Positions 56,305-64,000 of a DNA stretch of 64,000 bases are shown piece after piece. The notes under the pieces are model-generated. The model did no database searches, had not been told where the DNA came from, and saw only the letters and a program-made list of their open reading frames with translations. The stretch lies in contig CAINRS010000140.1 of NCBI GenBank assembly GCA_903852755.1, forward strand, positions 1-64,000, in the 5' to 3' direction. How positions within the stretch are numbered: position 1 is the first letter of the stretch; each line of letters starts with the position of its first letter. The DNA comes from an uncultured Actinomycetes bacterium. GTDB lineage: Bacteria; Actinomycetota; Acidimicrobiia; Acidimicrobiales; Microtrichaceae. The position numbers and the translations under genes were made by a program.

Positions 56305-58625
56305 AGGGTCGACCGCTGGCGGAGGCTCCGCCCGTGACGCGCTGCGAGCTCCGCGAACTCCGCCGGATCGGCCCTCGTGCCGTGCAGGGCACCGGCGGCA
56401 CGGGAGATGTTCTCGTCGATCAGCGTGCCGCCGAGGTCGTCGACCCCGGCACGGAGCAATTGGTCCACTCCCTCGAGACCGAGCTTGACCCAGCTGGCCT
56501 GCACGTGGTCGATGAGCCCGTGGTAGGCGATCCGGGCGACGGCGTGCACCAGGACGACCTCCCGCCAGGTCGGACCACGCCGACTCCTGCGCTGCAGGTA
56601 GATCGGTGACGCCATGTGGACGAACGGGAGACCGACGAACTCGGTGAACCCACCGGTGTCCTCCTGGAGCTCGCGAGTGCTGAGCAGGTGGGTGATCCAC
56701 GAATCGGGGTGTTCGACCGTGCCGAACATCATGGTGACGTTGCTGCGCAGTCCGACCCGGTGCGCGGTCCGGTGTGCCTCGAGCCAGGCCTCGCTCGAGA
56801 GCTTGTCCGGGCAGATCACCGCGCGGACCCTGTCGTCGAGGATCTCCGCAGCGGTTCCGGGCAGGCTCCGCAGCCCGGCGTCGTGGAGCCTCCGCAGGTA
56901 CGACTCGAGCGGTTCGCCGAGCCGGGCGGCTCCCTCGGTGACCTCCAGGGCGGTGAATCCGTGCAGGTGCAGCTCCGGGGCGGCCTCGTGCACGGCCCGG
57001 CACACGTCGATGTAGTAGTCGCCGTCGAAGTCCGGGTGGATCCCGCCCTGCAGGCAGACCTCGGTGGCACCCAGTGCTGCGGCCTCTGCGGCCCGTTCGG
57101 CGATGTCGTCGAGGCTCAGGAGGTACGGGGCCCCGCGGAGGTTGAGGCTCAGCGGGCCCTTGGAGAACCCGCAGAACCGGCACTTGAACGTGCACACGTT
57201 GGTGTAGTTGATGTTGCGGTTGAAGACCCACGTGAGGGAGTCCCCGACGCTCCGCCGCCGGAGTTCGTCCGCCGTCGCTGCCACGGAGCGGACGTCGGGG
57301 CCACGGGCGGCCAGGAGCACGGCGAGCTCCTCGGCGCCCACTCGCTCGCCGCCGAGCACCCCGGTGAGGACCTCTGCGACGGGTCCGGTCGTCCGGATCG
57401 GGAGCTCGTCGTCGAGGAGCACCGGAGGGGAGGCGCCGGTGCCGGAGTACCAGGCCGTCGAGACGTCACCGACGAGCCGGACCTCCGCTCCGTCGCCCAC
57501 CACGTCGATCCGTCCGACACGCTCCGGATGGAACGAGCCGGGATCATCCCGGGCGAGGCACTCGGCATCGGACCGGTCGAGCACGGCGAAGTGCAACCCC
57601 GGGTCGAGCCATCGGTCGGGGTCGCCTGCGAACGCCGGGTGGATCGTGAGCCGAGGTGCCAGGGTGTACCCGGCCTCCTCGGTGATGCGGCGGAGTCGAT
57701 CCACCTCGGGCCAGGGCCGCTCGGGGTTCACGTGGTCGGCGGTGACCGGGGAGACGCCACCCCAGTCGTCGATCCCGGCGTCGAGCAGGACCCTCAGGTC
57801 GTCGCTCAGATTGGGCGGGCACTGGAGGTGGATCTCGGGAGGCAGGATCACCCGTGCGAGGGCGACCGCGTCGAGGAGGTCCTCCGTCGGGCAGGGTCGG
57901 GACCGGAACATCGCCGTCCCCGCCTTGGGGAGGAAGTTCTGGACGATCACCTCCTGGACGTGCCCGTGGCGACGGTGCGACTCGGCGATCGCCTCGAGTG
58001 CCCGGATGCGGTCGTCACGGTCCTCGCCGATCCCGACCAGGATCCCCGTCGTGAAGGGGATGCTGAGGGCCCCGGCCGCCTCGAGCGTCGCGAGGCGCCG
58101 GGCGGGGACCTTGTCCGGTGCGCCCCGGTGGCAGTCCAGGTCGTCGCGGAGGGACTCGACCATCATCCCCTGGGACGGGGAGACGGTTCGCAGCCTGGCG
58201 AGGTCGTCGGGATCCAGCGCGCCGGCGTTGGCGTGGGGGAGCAGCCCGGTCGCCTCGAGCACGGCCGAGGCGGCGGCCACCAGATAGTCGACCGTGGAGG
58301 TGTACCCGTGTTCCGCCAGCCACTCGGCGGCGTCGGGGTACCGGGCCTCGGGCGCCTCACCCAGGGTGAAGAGCGCCTCGTGGCAGCCCACCTCGGCACC
58401 CCGCCGGGCGATGGCGACCACCTCGTCGATCGAGAGGTACGGCGACTCGAGCCGGGCGGGCGGCTGTGCGAAGGTGCAGTAGCCGCAACGGTCCCGGCAC
58501 AGCATCGTGAGCGGGATGAAGACCTTGGGGGAGTAGGTGGTCCGGGTGCCGTGGGCTTCCCGGCGGATCCGGCGGGCCTCGGCGAGCAGGTCCGGGTGGG
58601 CGACGGCCCAGTCGGTGGTCCTCAC
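56214..58625 (-). CDS. fbiC: FO synthase, fused CofG-CofH
   Basis: An 803-residue bifunctional radical-SAM enzyme that makes FO (7,8-didemethyl-8-hydroxy-5-deazariboflavin), the flavin core of coenzyme F420, from 5-amino-6-(ribitylamino)uracil and tyrosine. The N-terminal CofG half has the cluster motif C43-R-D-R-C47-G-Y-C50; the C-terminal CofH half has C478-T-F-K-C482-R-F-C485. The canonical protein ends near RQRSTLYG at about residue 776; here a 27-residue, Val/Asp-rich tail follows, read entirely from the antisense of the neighbouring gene. GTG 58625 overlaps the HxlR stop by GTGA, so the two form an operon. Confidence 0.93.
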   Translation of the reverse strand: MRTTDWAVAHPDLLAEARRIRREAHGTRTTYSPKVFIPLTMLCRDRCGYCTFAQPPARLESPYLSIDEVVAIARRGAEVGCHEALFTLGEAPEARYPDAAEWLAEHGYTSTVDYLVAAASAVLEATGLLPHANAGALDPDDLARLRTVSPSQGMMVESLRDDLDCHRGAPDKVPARRLATLEAAGALSIPFTTGILVGIGEDRDDRIRALEAIAESHRRHGHVQEVIVQNFLPKAGTAMFRSRPCPTEDLLDAVALARVILPPEIHLQCPPNLSDDLRVLLDAGIDDWGGVSPVTADHVNPERPWPEVDRLRRITEEAGYTLAPRLTIHPAFAGDPDRWLDPGLHFAVLDRSDAECLARDDPGSFHPERVGRIDVVGDGAEVRLVGDVSTAWYSGTGASPPVLLDDELPIRTTGPVAEVLTGVLGGERVGAEELAVLLAARGPDVRSVAATADELRRRSVGDSLTWVFNRNINYTNVCTFKCRFCGFSKGPLSLNLRGAPYLLSLDDIAERAAEAAALGATEVCLQGGIHPDFDGDYYIDVCRAVHEAAPELHLHGFTALEVTEGAARLGEPLESYLRRLHDAGLRSLPGTAAEILDDRVRAVICPDKLSSEAWLEAHRTAHRVGLRSNVTMMFGTVEHPDSWITHLLSTRELQEDTGGFTEFVGLPFVHMASPIYLQRRSRRGPTWREVVLVHAVARIAYHGLIDHVQASWVKLGLEGVDQLLRAGVDDLGGTLIDENISRAAGALHGTRADPAEFAELAARHGRSLRQRSTLYGDVVVVDDEVDVVDGAVVDGTVVVGRSG

Positions 58626-59080
58626 GAGGCCGCTCCCCGGTCGTGACGGCTGGAAACCTCGAGCGGTCCGAAGTCGACGCCACAGGTCTCGCAGTGGAAG
58701 CCGAGATCGAACGTCTCACCGCACGTCGAGTGCACGAGGACCGTCGGCGGATCCCCGTCCTGGAGCCAGCGGTCGCCCCAGCGCATGAGGGCGACGAGGA
58801 TCGGGGAGAGTTCCCGTCCCATGTCGGTCAGGCGGTACTCGTCGCGGGGCGGGTGCTCCTGGTACCTGCGGCGGGCCAGGATTCCGGCGTCGACGAGCCT
58901 GCGGAGCCGGTCGGACAGCACGGCGCGGGGGATGCCGAGGTCACGTCGGATCTCGTCGAAGCGCCGGAGGCCCCGGAACGAGTCCCGCAGGATGAGCATG
59001 CTCCACCGGTCGCCGACCAGGTCGAGCGCCTGTTCGATCGAGCACGGCGTCGATCGGTCCCGGAGCGCGATGTCGTCCAC
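58622..59080 (-). CDS. HxlR-family transcriptional regulator
   Basis: A 152-residue winged-helix regulator. CSIEQALDLVGDRWSMLILRDSFRGLRRFDEIRRDLGI and LSDRLRRLVDAGILARRRY are the family's core DNA-binding region; Cys13 matches the conserved N-terminal cysteine used by some HxlR proteins for redox sensing. A C-terminal CGETF and CETC cluster (Cys120, 130, 133) may add a metal or thiol site. It is cotranscribed with fbiC and probably binds the palindromic site upstream of its own promoter. GTG 59080 lies 6 bp from TAGGGT on the minus strand. Confidence 0.88.
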   Translation of the reverse strand: MDDIALRDRSTPCSIEQALDLVGDRWSMLILRDSFRGLRRFDEIRRDLGIPRAVLSDRLRRLVDAGILARRRYQEHPPRDEYRLTDMGRELSPILVALMRWGDRWLQDGDPPTVLVHSTCGETFDLGFHCETCGVDFGPLEVSSRHDRGAAS

Positions 59081-59092
59081 GGGACGACCCTA
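59081..59092 (-). promoter_or_regulatory. Leaderless promoter -10 for HxlR-fbiC operon
   Basis: TAGGGT (minus strand, 59092-59087) and 6 bp (CGTCCC) to GTG 59080. Confidence 0.65.
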
Positions 59093-59102
59093 GGCGGGTT
59101 CA

Positions 59103-59134
59103 GGTTCCGAACCAAGTCGGTTCGGAAATCGAAC
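59103..59134. promoter_or_regulatory. Palindromic operator-like site upstream of HxlR-fbiC
   Basis: GGTTCCGAACC (59103-59113) and GGTTCGGAA (59119-59127) form near-palindromes with an extra CGAAC at 59130-59134. The -35 position for the promoter lies about 59110-59115, inside this block, so a bound regulator would block transcription. Confidence 0.5.
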
Positions 59135-59163
59135 GTAGTGCCCGGCGTCTGCTCGAGCGGTGG

Positions 59164-61149
59164 TCAGCCCTCCCGGCCGACGAGGCCGGTGGCGACCTCG
59201 GCCACGTGCTCAGGGGTGATCCCCAGCTCACGCAGGACGGTGGCGCCCGGCGCCGACGCGCCGAACCGGTCGATCCCCACCGAGGCATCCGCGTACTCGG
59301 CCCAACCGATGGTGGTCCCGGCCTCGACCGAGACCACGGGGACGCCCGGTGGCAGGAGCTCGTCGCGGTACTGCGGGCCCTGGGCACGGAACAGTTCCCA
59401 GCTGGGCATCGACACGACGCGGGCGGTGGTGCCGTCGTCCGACAGTCGCCCGGCAGCGTCGACGGCGACGGCGACCTCGGTGCCGGTCCCGACCAGCACC
59501 ACGTCCGGACGCTCTGCGTCGATGACCGTGTAGGCACCCCGGGCCACACCCTCCCGGGCGCGTTCGAGCGACGTCGCGAGGGTGGGGGTGCCCTGACGGG
59601 ACAGCACCAGCGCAACCGGGCCGTTGCCCTCCACCGCCACCCTCCACGCCGCTGCGGTCTCGTTGCCGTCGGCGGGTCGGATCACGGTCAGGTCCGGGAT
59701 CAGCCGCAGGCTCATGACGTGCTCGACGGGCTGGTGGGTGGGGCCGTCCTCGCCGACACCGACGGAGTCGTGGCTCCAGACGAAGACACACTTGGAACGC
59801 GACAGCGCGGCGAGTCGGACGGCGCCGCGCATGTAGTCGCTGAAGACCAGGAAGGTGCCCGCCACAGGGAACACGCCCCCGTGGTCCGCGGCACCGACGA
59901 GGATCGCCCCCATGGCGTGCTCACGGATACCGAAGTGGATGAGCTCCCCCTCGGGTGTGGAGCGGGACAGCACCGGCCGGCCGGGGAGCTGGTTCCCGGT
60001 GTTGCCGATCAGGTCGGCCCCTCCGGAGAGGAGGCCCGGCACGCCTCCGATCAGCGAGGTGAGACAGGCCTGGGACGCCTGACGGGTGGCGGGGGAGTCC
60101 GCGGGTCCGAAGGTCGGGAGCGCCTCGTCCCACCCCGGCAGTCCGGTCGCGCCCATGGAGGCCTCCCACTCGGCCGCCCGGGTGGCGATGATCGGCGCGG
60201 AGCGCTGCTCCCAGTCCTCGCGCTGGAGCGCACCGCGGGTGCCGGCCGACCGGTACATGGCCAGGACCTCGGCGGGGACGTGGAACTCCTCGTCGGGAGG
60301 GAGGCCCATGACCTCCTTGGTGCGGCGGATGTCGTCCTCGGAGAACGCGAGGCCGTGCGCGCGCGGGTCGTCCGTGAGGTCCGGCGACGGCGTGGCGATG
60401 TGGGTCCGCACGATGATGAGCGACGGTCGGTCCTCGGCCTCCCTGGCCTCACGGAAGGCCGCCTCGAGGGCGTCCAGGTCCTCGCCTGCCTCTCCGAGTT
60501 CGAGCACGTGCCAGCCGTAGGCCCGGAACCGGCCCGGCGCGTCGTCGCTCAGCGCCAGTTCGGTCGGGCCGTCGATCGAGATGTGGTTGTCGTCGTACAG
60601 GTAGACGAGTCGGCCCAGGCCCAGGTGGCCGGCGAGCGAGGCGGCCTCGTGCGAGATGCCCTCCTCCAGGTCGCCGTCGGAGACGAACGCGTGGACGTGG
60701 TGGTCGCAGACGTCCGGACCGAACCTCGTCCTGAGGTGCTGCTCGGCGATCGCCATGCCGACCCCGTTGGCGAACCCCTGACCCAACGGCCCGGTCGTGA
60801 CCTCGATCCCCACGGTGTGTCCCCGCTCCGGGTGGCCCGGTGTGCGTGACCCCCACTGGCGGAACGACTCCAGGTCGTCGAGTTCGAGTCCGTACCCCGT
60901 CAGGTGGAGCATCGCGTACTGGAGGATCGAGGCGTGTCCGCAGCTCAGGATGAAGCGGTCCCGGTCCGGCCAGTCGGGAGCAGATGCGTCGTAGCGCATG
61001 ATGCGGGTCCACAGCACGTGCGCAGCCGGGGCGAGTGCCATGGCCGTCCCCTGGTGCCCCGAGTTGGCCCGGTGGGGTCCGTCCATGGACAGCCCGCGGA
61101 TCACGTCGATCCCGAGTCGCTCGAGGTCCGGGGTTGGGTCGGTCGTCAC
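59164..61149 (-). CDS. tkt: Transketolase
   Basis: A 661-residue thiamine-diphosphate enzyme of the pentose phosphate and Calvin-type pathways that moves two-carbon units between ketoses and aldoses. HRANSGHQGTAMALAPAAHVLW is the N-terminal signature, SDGDLEEGISHEAASLAG (GDG...N motif, Asn in DDNHIS) binds ThDP and metal, and the C-terminal half contains FGIREHAMGA and VGVGEDGPTHQPVEHV. Length is that of a normal transketolase. GTG 61149 has GGAGG 7 bp upstream, with TACTGT (minus strand, 61186-61181) as a possible -10. Confidence 0.95.
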   Translation of the reverse strand: MTTDPTPDLERLGIDVIRGLSMDGPHRANSGHQGTAMALAPAAHVLWTRIMRYDASAPDWPDRDRFILSCGHASILQYAMLHLTGYGLELDDLESFRQWGSRTPGHPERGHTVGIEVTTGPLGQGFANGVGMAIAEQHLRTRFGPDVCDHHVHAFVSDGDLEEGISHEAASLAGHLGLGRLVYLYDDNHISIDGPTELALSDDAPGRFRAYGWHVLELGEAGEDLDALEAAFREAREAEDRPSLIIVRTHIATPSPDLTDDPRAHGLAFSEDDIRRTKEVMGLPPDEEFHVPAEVLAMYRSAGTRGALQREDWEQRSAPIIATRAAEWEASMGATGLPGWDEALPTFGPADSPATRQASQACLTSLIGGVPGLLSGGADLIGNTGNQLPGRPVLSRSTPEGELIHFGIREHAMGAILVGAADHGGVFPVAGTFLVFSDYMRGAVRLAALSRSKCVFVWSHDSVGVGEDGPTHQPVEHVMSLRLIPDLTVIRPADGNETAAAWRVAVEGNGPVALVLSRQGTPTLATSLERAREGVARGAYTVIDAERPDVVLVGTGTEVAVAVDAAGRLSDDGTTARVVSMPSWELFRAQGPQYRDELLPPGVPVVSVEAGTTIGWAEYADASVGIDRFGASAPGATVLRELGITPEHVAEVATGLVGREG

Positions 61150-61210
61150 AGGGGTGCCTCCGCGTCGCAGCTGACCGTCGGACAGTAGCGGGCGACGCCC
61201 GAACCGCCGG

Positions 61211-61612
61211 TCACGCGTCCGGGGCGTCCACCGGGGGCAGGATCGAGTACGGGATGGTGGTGACCGGACCCTGGTCGATGCGACAGTTGGCCTCGATGGT
61301 CCCGGGGCCCTCGTAGGTGAGTTCGGCCCGCACGAGCTGCTGGCGGAACCGGCCGGGTTCGACCTGGAGCGGCTGGACGTTGCGGGCGACCTCGTCGCCG
61401 CGCTCATCGGTGAAGACGGTCTCGAGCACCCCGGAACCCTCGCCGCCGGCGGGACACCGCACGATGACGACCAGGTGCGGCTCCACGGTCACCGGGAACG
61501 CCGCCGGCGCCGGGGCGGAGAACTGGATGCCCCGCAGGTCGATCCGTGTGGCCGGGCCCGGGACCTGCCGCATCTCGATGTCGTCGATGAACAGCGCTGC
61601 GATGATCTGCAC
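61211..61612 (-). CDS. Small protein of unknown function (strand-rich)
   Basis: A 133-residue protein beginning VQIIAALFIDDIEMRQ, then several predicted strands (LRGIQFSAPAPAAFPVTVEPHLVVIVRC) and an ending IPYSILPPVDAPDA. It may belong to the DUF6941-type group of small strand-rich actinobacterial proteins, but I cannot confirm that by eye. GTG 61612 is set by a TACGCT box 6 bp upstream on the minus strand. Confidence 0.68.
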   Translation of the reverse strand: MQIIAALFIDDIEMRQVPGPATRIDLRGIQFSAPAPAAFPVTVEPHLVVIVRCPAGGEGSGVLETVFTDERGDEVARNVQPLQVEPGRFRQQLVRAELTYEGPGTIEANCRIDQGPVTTIPYSILPPVDAPDA

Positions 61613-61624
61613 GCGCCCAGCGTA
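61613..61624 (-). promoter_or_regulatory. Leaderless promoter -10 for the 133-residue protein
   Basis: TACGCT (minus strand, 61624-61619) and 6 bp to GTG 61612. Confidence 0.65.
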
Positions 61625-61678
61625 GGGCCCGGGTCCCTCCCGACCCCAGCGTGCGCGACCGTCCCCGGAGGCGGCGTC

Positions 61679-61690
61679 TAGGTTGCCCGT
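61679..61690 (+). promoter_or_regulatory. Leaderless promoter -10 for acyl-CoA synthetase (NDP-forming)
   Basis: TAGGTT at 61679-61684 and 6 bp (GCCCGT) to GTG 61691. Confidence 0.65.
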
Positions 61691-63853
61691 GTGCCACGGA
61701 CGCTCTCGGAGGCCGAGTCCAAGGCGGCCCTCGCCGCGACGGGGATCCCGTTCGCTCCGGAGGAACTCGCTGCCGACCCGGACGCCGCGGTGCGCGCCGC
61801 CGATCGCATCGGCTACCCCGTGGTCGTGAAGCTCTGCGGCGAGAACGTCGCCCACAAGTCCGAACGCGGACTCGTCGTGGTCGGCCTCGCCGATGCATCC
61901 GGGGTCAGGACGGCGGCGGAGGACCTGCTCGGCCGTACGGTTCCCGAGGACGGGGCGACCGGTGTCCTGGTGGCGCCCGTCGTGCGCGGGCACCGGGAGT
62001 TCATCGCCGGGGTGCACGTCGATCCCACGTTCGGCCCGACGGTCGTCGTCGGCGTCGGCGGGGTCCTGACCGAGGCGCTGGCCGACGTCAGCGTCCGGCT
62101 CGCTCCGGTCGAGCCACCCGAGGCCGCCGCCATGCTCGACGACCTGCGGAGCCAGGCGCTGCTCGGACCCGTCCGGGGCGAACCGGCGGTCGACCGTGCC
62201 GCCCTGGCCGACGTCCTCGTCGCCCTCGGAACGGTCTCGGTCGTCGACGACCGCCCCGTGTCGTCGATCGACCTCAACCCGCTGATCATCACGGACGGCC
62301 GTCCGGTGGCGGTCGACGCGCTGGTGGTCGTCGGCGAGGCGACGCCGGAGCGGGGTGCGGCATCACCGCTGCCGACCGGTCGCATCCCGGCCGGTCCCGA
62401 CCCCCGGTTCGCGTCCCTGTTCGATCCCGCCGGGGTGGTCGTGGCGGGAGCCTCGACCCACCCCGGGAAGTTCGGCTTCGTGAGCCTCCACAACATCCTG
62501 GCATCCGGGTACGCCGGCAGGGTCCAGGCCACCAATCGGGACGCAGCGACGGTCCTCGGCGTCTCGACGGTTCGTTCACTGCTCGACCTCGAGCCGGGCT
62601 CCGCCGACCTGGTCTTCGTGTGCACACCGGCGTCGACCGTGCCGGACGTGCTCCGGGAAGCGGCCGGGATCGGTGTCCGGGCGGCGTTCCTGGCGTCGGC
62701 GGGCTACGGCGAGGCCGACGAGTCCGGACGTGTCGCCCAGGACGAGCTGGTCCGTCTCGCCGACGAACTCGGGATCCTGCTCGTCGGGCCGAACGGGCAG
62801 GGTGTGGTGTCGACCCCCTCCGCCCTGTGCGCGCAGATCGTCGCGCCGTACCCGCCGGCCGGACCGATCAGCGTGGTGAGTCAGTCCGGCAACCTGGTCT
62901 CCGCGTTCCTCAACTGGTCCTGTCGGAGCGGTGTCGGCGTGGCTCGGGCGCTCTCCGCCGGCAACGCCGCCGCGGTCGGCGTGGCCGACGTCCTCCGGTA
63001 CTACGCGGCCGACGACGCCACGGACGTTGCGCTCGCCTACGTCGAGGGCATCGCCGACGGCCCCGGATTCGTCGATGCCGTGCGGGCCGTCACCGCGTCC
63101 AAGCCGCTGGTCCTGCTCAAGGGCGGGTCCACCGATGCGGGGGCCCGGGCCGCAGCCAGTCACACGGGATCGCTCGCCACCGACGACGCCACCTTCGACG
63201 GTCTCTGCCGTCAGTTCGGGGTGAGTCGTGCATCGGGCGCCGAGGAGGCGTTCGACACCGCTGCGGCGTTCGCGACCCAGCCGCCGGCGCAGGGTCCCGG
63301 CGTCGCCGTGGTCACGACCGTCGGGGGATGGGGGGTGCTCGCTGCGGATGCGATCACCCGGCACCGTGACCTCCACCTGCTCGACCTGCCCCCCGACCTG
63401 CTCGCCGCGGTCGACGAACTGCTCCCGCCCCGGTGGAGTCGGAACAACCCCATCGACCTCGCCGGTGGCGAGACACGTGACACCGTCCCCACGGTGTTGG
63501 ACCTCGTCGCCGGTCACGCGGACGTCGACGCCGTCGTGTTCCTCGGGATCGGCATCCAGTCCAACCAGGCGCGCCTGCTCCGCGAGGGCGGCCACCATCC
63601 CGGTGAGGGCATCGGCCGGATCGTGGAGTACCACGAGCGCCAGGACCGCCGGTACGCCGAGGCCGCGGTCGAGGTGGCGCGCCGACACCACACGCCCGTC
63701 CTGGTCGCCACCGAGCTCGCCGTGGCGTTCCCCGACAACCCCGGCCCGGCCCGACTGCGTGAGCTCGGCGGGTACTGCTTCCCCTCGGCCGAACGAGCCG
63801 TGGCCGCGCTGGGCCACATGGTCCGCCGGTGGCGGCACCTCGACCGGCGGTGA
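61691..63853 (+). CDS. ADP-forming acetate/acyl-CoA synthetase
   Basis: A 720-residue fused enzyme that couples CoA ester hydrolysis to ATP synthesis or the reverse. The N-terminal 230 residues are the ATP-grasp subunit (IGYPVVVKLCGENVAHKSERG, then GVGGVLTEALADVSVRLAP and SIDLNPLII). The middle is CoA-binding (VVVAGASTHPGKFGFVSLHNIL). The C-terminal half has the ligase motifs VSQSGNLVSAF and ASHTGSLATDD, the His being the likely phosphoryl carrier. The domain order (ATP-grasp first) is the reverse of the better known alpha-beta fusions. GTG 61691 follows a TAGGTT box by 6 bp. Confidence 0.92.
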   Translation: MPRTLSEAESKAALAATGIPFAPEELAADPDAAVRAADRIGYPVVVKLCGENVAHKSERGLVVVGLADASGVRTAAEDLLGRTVPEDGATGVLVAPVVRGHREFIAGVHVDPTFGPTVVVGVGGVLTEALADVSVRLAPVEPPEAAAMLDDLRSQALLGPVRGEPAVDRAALADVLVALGTVSVVDDRPVSSIDLNPLIITDGRPVAVDALVVVGEATPERGAASPLPTGRIPAGPDPRFASLFDPAGVVVAGASTHPGKFGFVSLHNILASGYAGRVQATNRDAATVLGVSTVRSLLDLEPGSADLVFVCTPASTVPDVLREAAGIGVRAAFLASAGYGEADESGRVAQDELVRLADELGILLVGPNGQGVVSTPSALCAQIVAPYPPAGPISVVSQSGNLVSAFLNWSCRSGVGVARALSAGNAAAVGVADVLRYYAADDATDVALAYVEGIADGPGFVDAVRAVTASKPLVLLKGGSTDAGARAAASHTGSLATDDATFDGLCRQFGVSRASGAEEAFDTAAAFATQPPAQGPGVAVVTTVGGWGVLAADAITRHRDLHLLDLPPDLLAAVDELLPPRWSRNNPIDLAGGETRDTVPTVLDLVAGHADVDAVVFLGIGIQSNQARLLREGGHHPGEGIGRIVEYHERQDRRYAEAAVEVARRHHTPVLVATELAVAFPDNPGPARLRELGGYCFPSAERAVAALGHMVRRWRHLDRR

Positions 63854-64000
63854 ACGGAGTCCAGCCTCCGGTGGACCGCGTCGTGCGGCGCAGGTCCACG
63901 GGCCGCCGCTCGTCGGATCGGCCAGCGGTGGTCCTCGCGGTCGCCGGGTTGCTCGGGGCGGCGGTGTGGTGGATCACCGGTCCGGCCGTCGACGTCGCCG
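63850..64000 (+). CDS. Membrane protein, N-terminal part (partial)
   Basis: The gene begins at GTG 63850, overlapping the preceding stop by GTGA, and runs off the right edge with no stop in 50 codons. After a basic stretch (RVVRRRSTGRRSSDR) comes one hydrophobic segment (VVLAVAGLLGAAVWWI). It is co-transcribed with the acyl-CoA synthetase. Function unknown. Confidence 0.65.
   Translation, partial: MNGVQPPVDRVVRRRSTGRRSSDRPAVVLAVAGLLGAAVWWITGPAVDVA

Noticed and set aside
1-64000. Search for tRNA genes, insertion sequences, integrases, toxin-antitoxin pairs and defence systems
   Set aside because: No cloverleaf-like block, transposase or integrase motif, terminal inverted repeat, or recognisable toxin or nuclease gene was seen on either strand.

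Overview
The window is GC-rich (codon third positions are overwhelmingly G or C) and tightly packed: no gap without a gene reaches 300 bp, many genes overlap by ATGA or GTGA, nearly all stops are TGA and GTG is the commonest start. A fused CofG-CofH FO synthase (FbiC, coenzyme F420), a DUF3151 protein, an AftD-like arabinofuranosyltransferase and widespread leaderless promoters (TANNNT, 6-7 bp, GTG) point to an actinomycete, probably of the Acidimicrobiia type. The taxonomic call is an inference from gene content. No rRNA, tRNA, CRISPR array, insertion sequence or prophage gene was seen.

Layout. 1-1.9 kb: end of gltB and complete gltD (ammonia assimilation). 1.9-31.5 kb: an envelope-glycan region. 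It holds five GT2 enzymes (one fused to a methyltransferase), a GT4 enzyme, a 1448-residue AftD-like protein, four further multi-pass proteins that are GT-C enzymes or resemble them, a polyprenyl-phosphate-mannose synthase, a GT2/DUF2304 pair, three acyltransferase-3 proteins (two with SGNH domains), a membrane SpeE-like protein, a HAD phosphatase and an FAD oxidoreductase. Together they look able to build lipid-linked sugar donors, assemble an arabinan- or mannan-like surface polymer outside the membrane, and decorate it with methyl and acyl groups. 31.5-34 kb: two tiny proteins around a dyad-rich intergenic region, then an acyl-CoA synthetase. 33.8-40 kb: a complete peptide/nickel-type ABC importer with a near-consensus promoter and a strong hairpin after the binding-protein gene.

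40-54.5 kb: housekeeping and small orphan genes, many with their own leaderless promoter: GDPD, SirB1-like protein, flavin reductase, acyl-CoA dehydrogenase, pyruvate kinase, alpha/beta hydrolase, patatin, DUF3151, PLP decarboxylase, MobA, rhodanese, RNase D, TauE/SafE exporter, LOG protein. 54.6-56.3 kb: a degenerate ECF-sigma-like gene coupled to a one-TM anti-sigma-like gene. 56.2-59.1 kb: an HxlR regulator co-transcribed with fbiC behind a palindromic operator-like site. 59.2-64 kb: transketolase, a small unknown, an ADP-forming acyl-CoA synthetase, and the start of a membrane protein.

Most notable: the repeated leaderless promoter/start signature, including two genes whose upstream neighbour's TAG stop is part of the -10 box; an acyltransferase carrying two SGNH domains of which the first has lost its catalytic residues; an FbiC tail read entirely from the antisense of the neighbouring gene; and the envelope-glycan locus itself. 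I found no clear new defence or mobile system.
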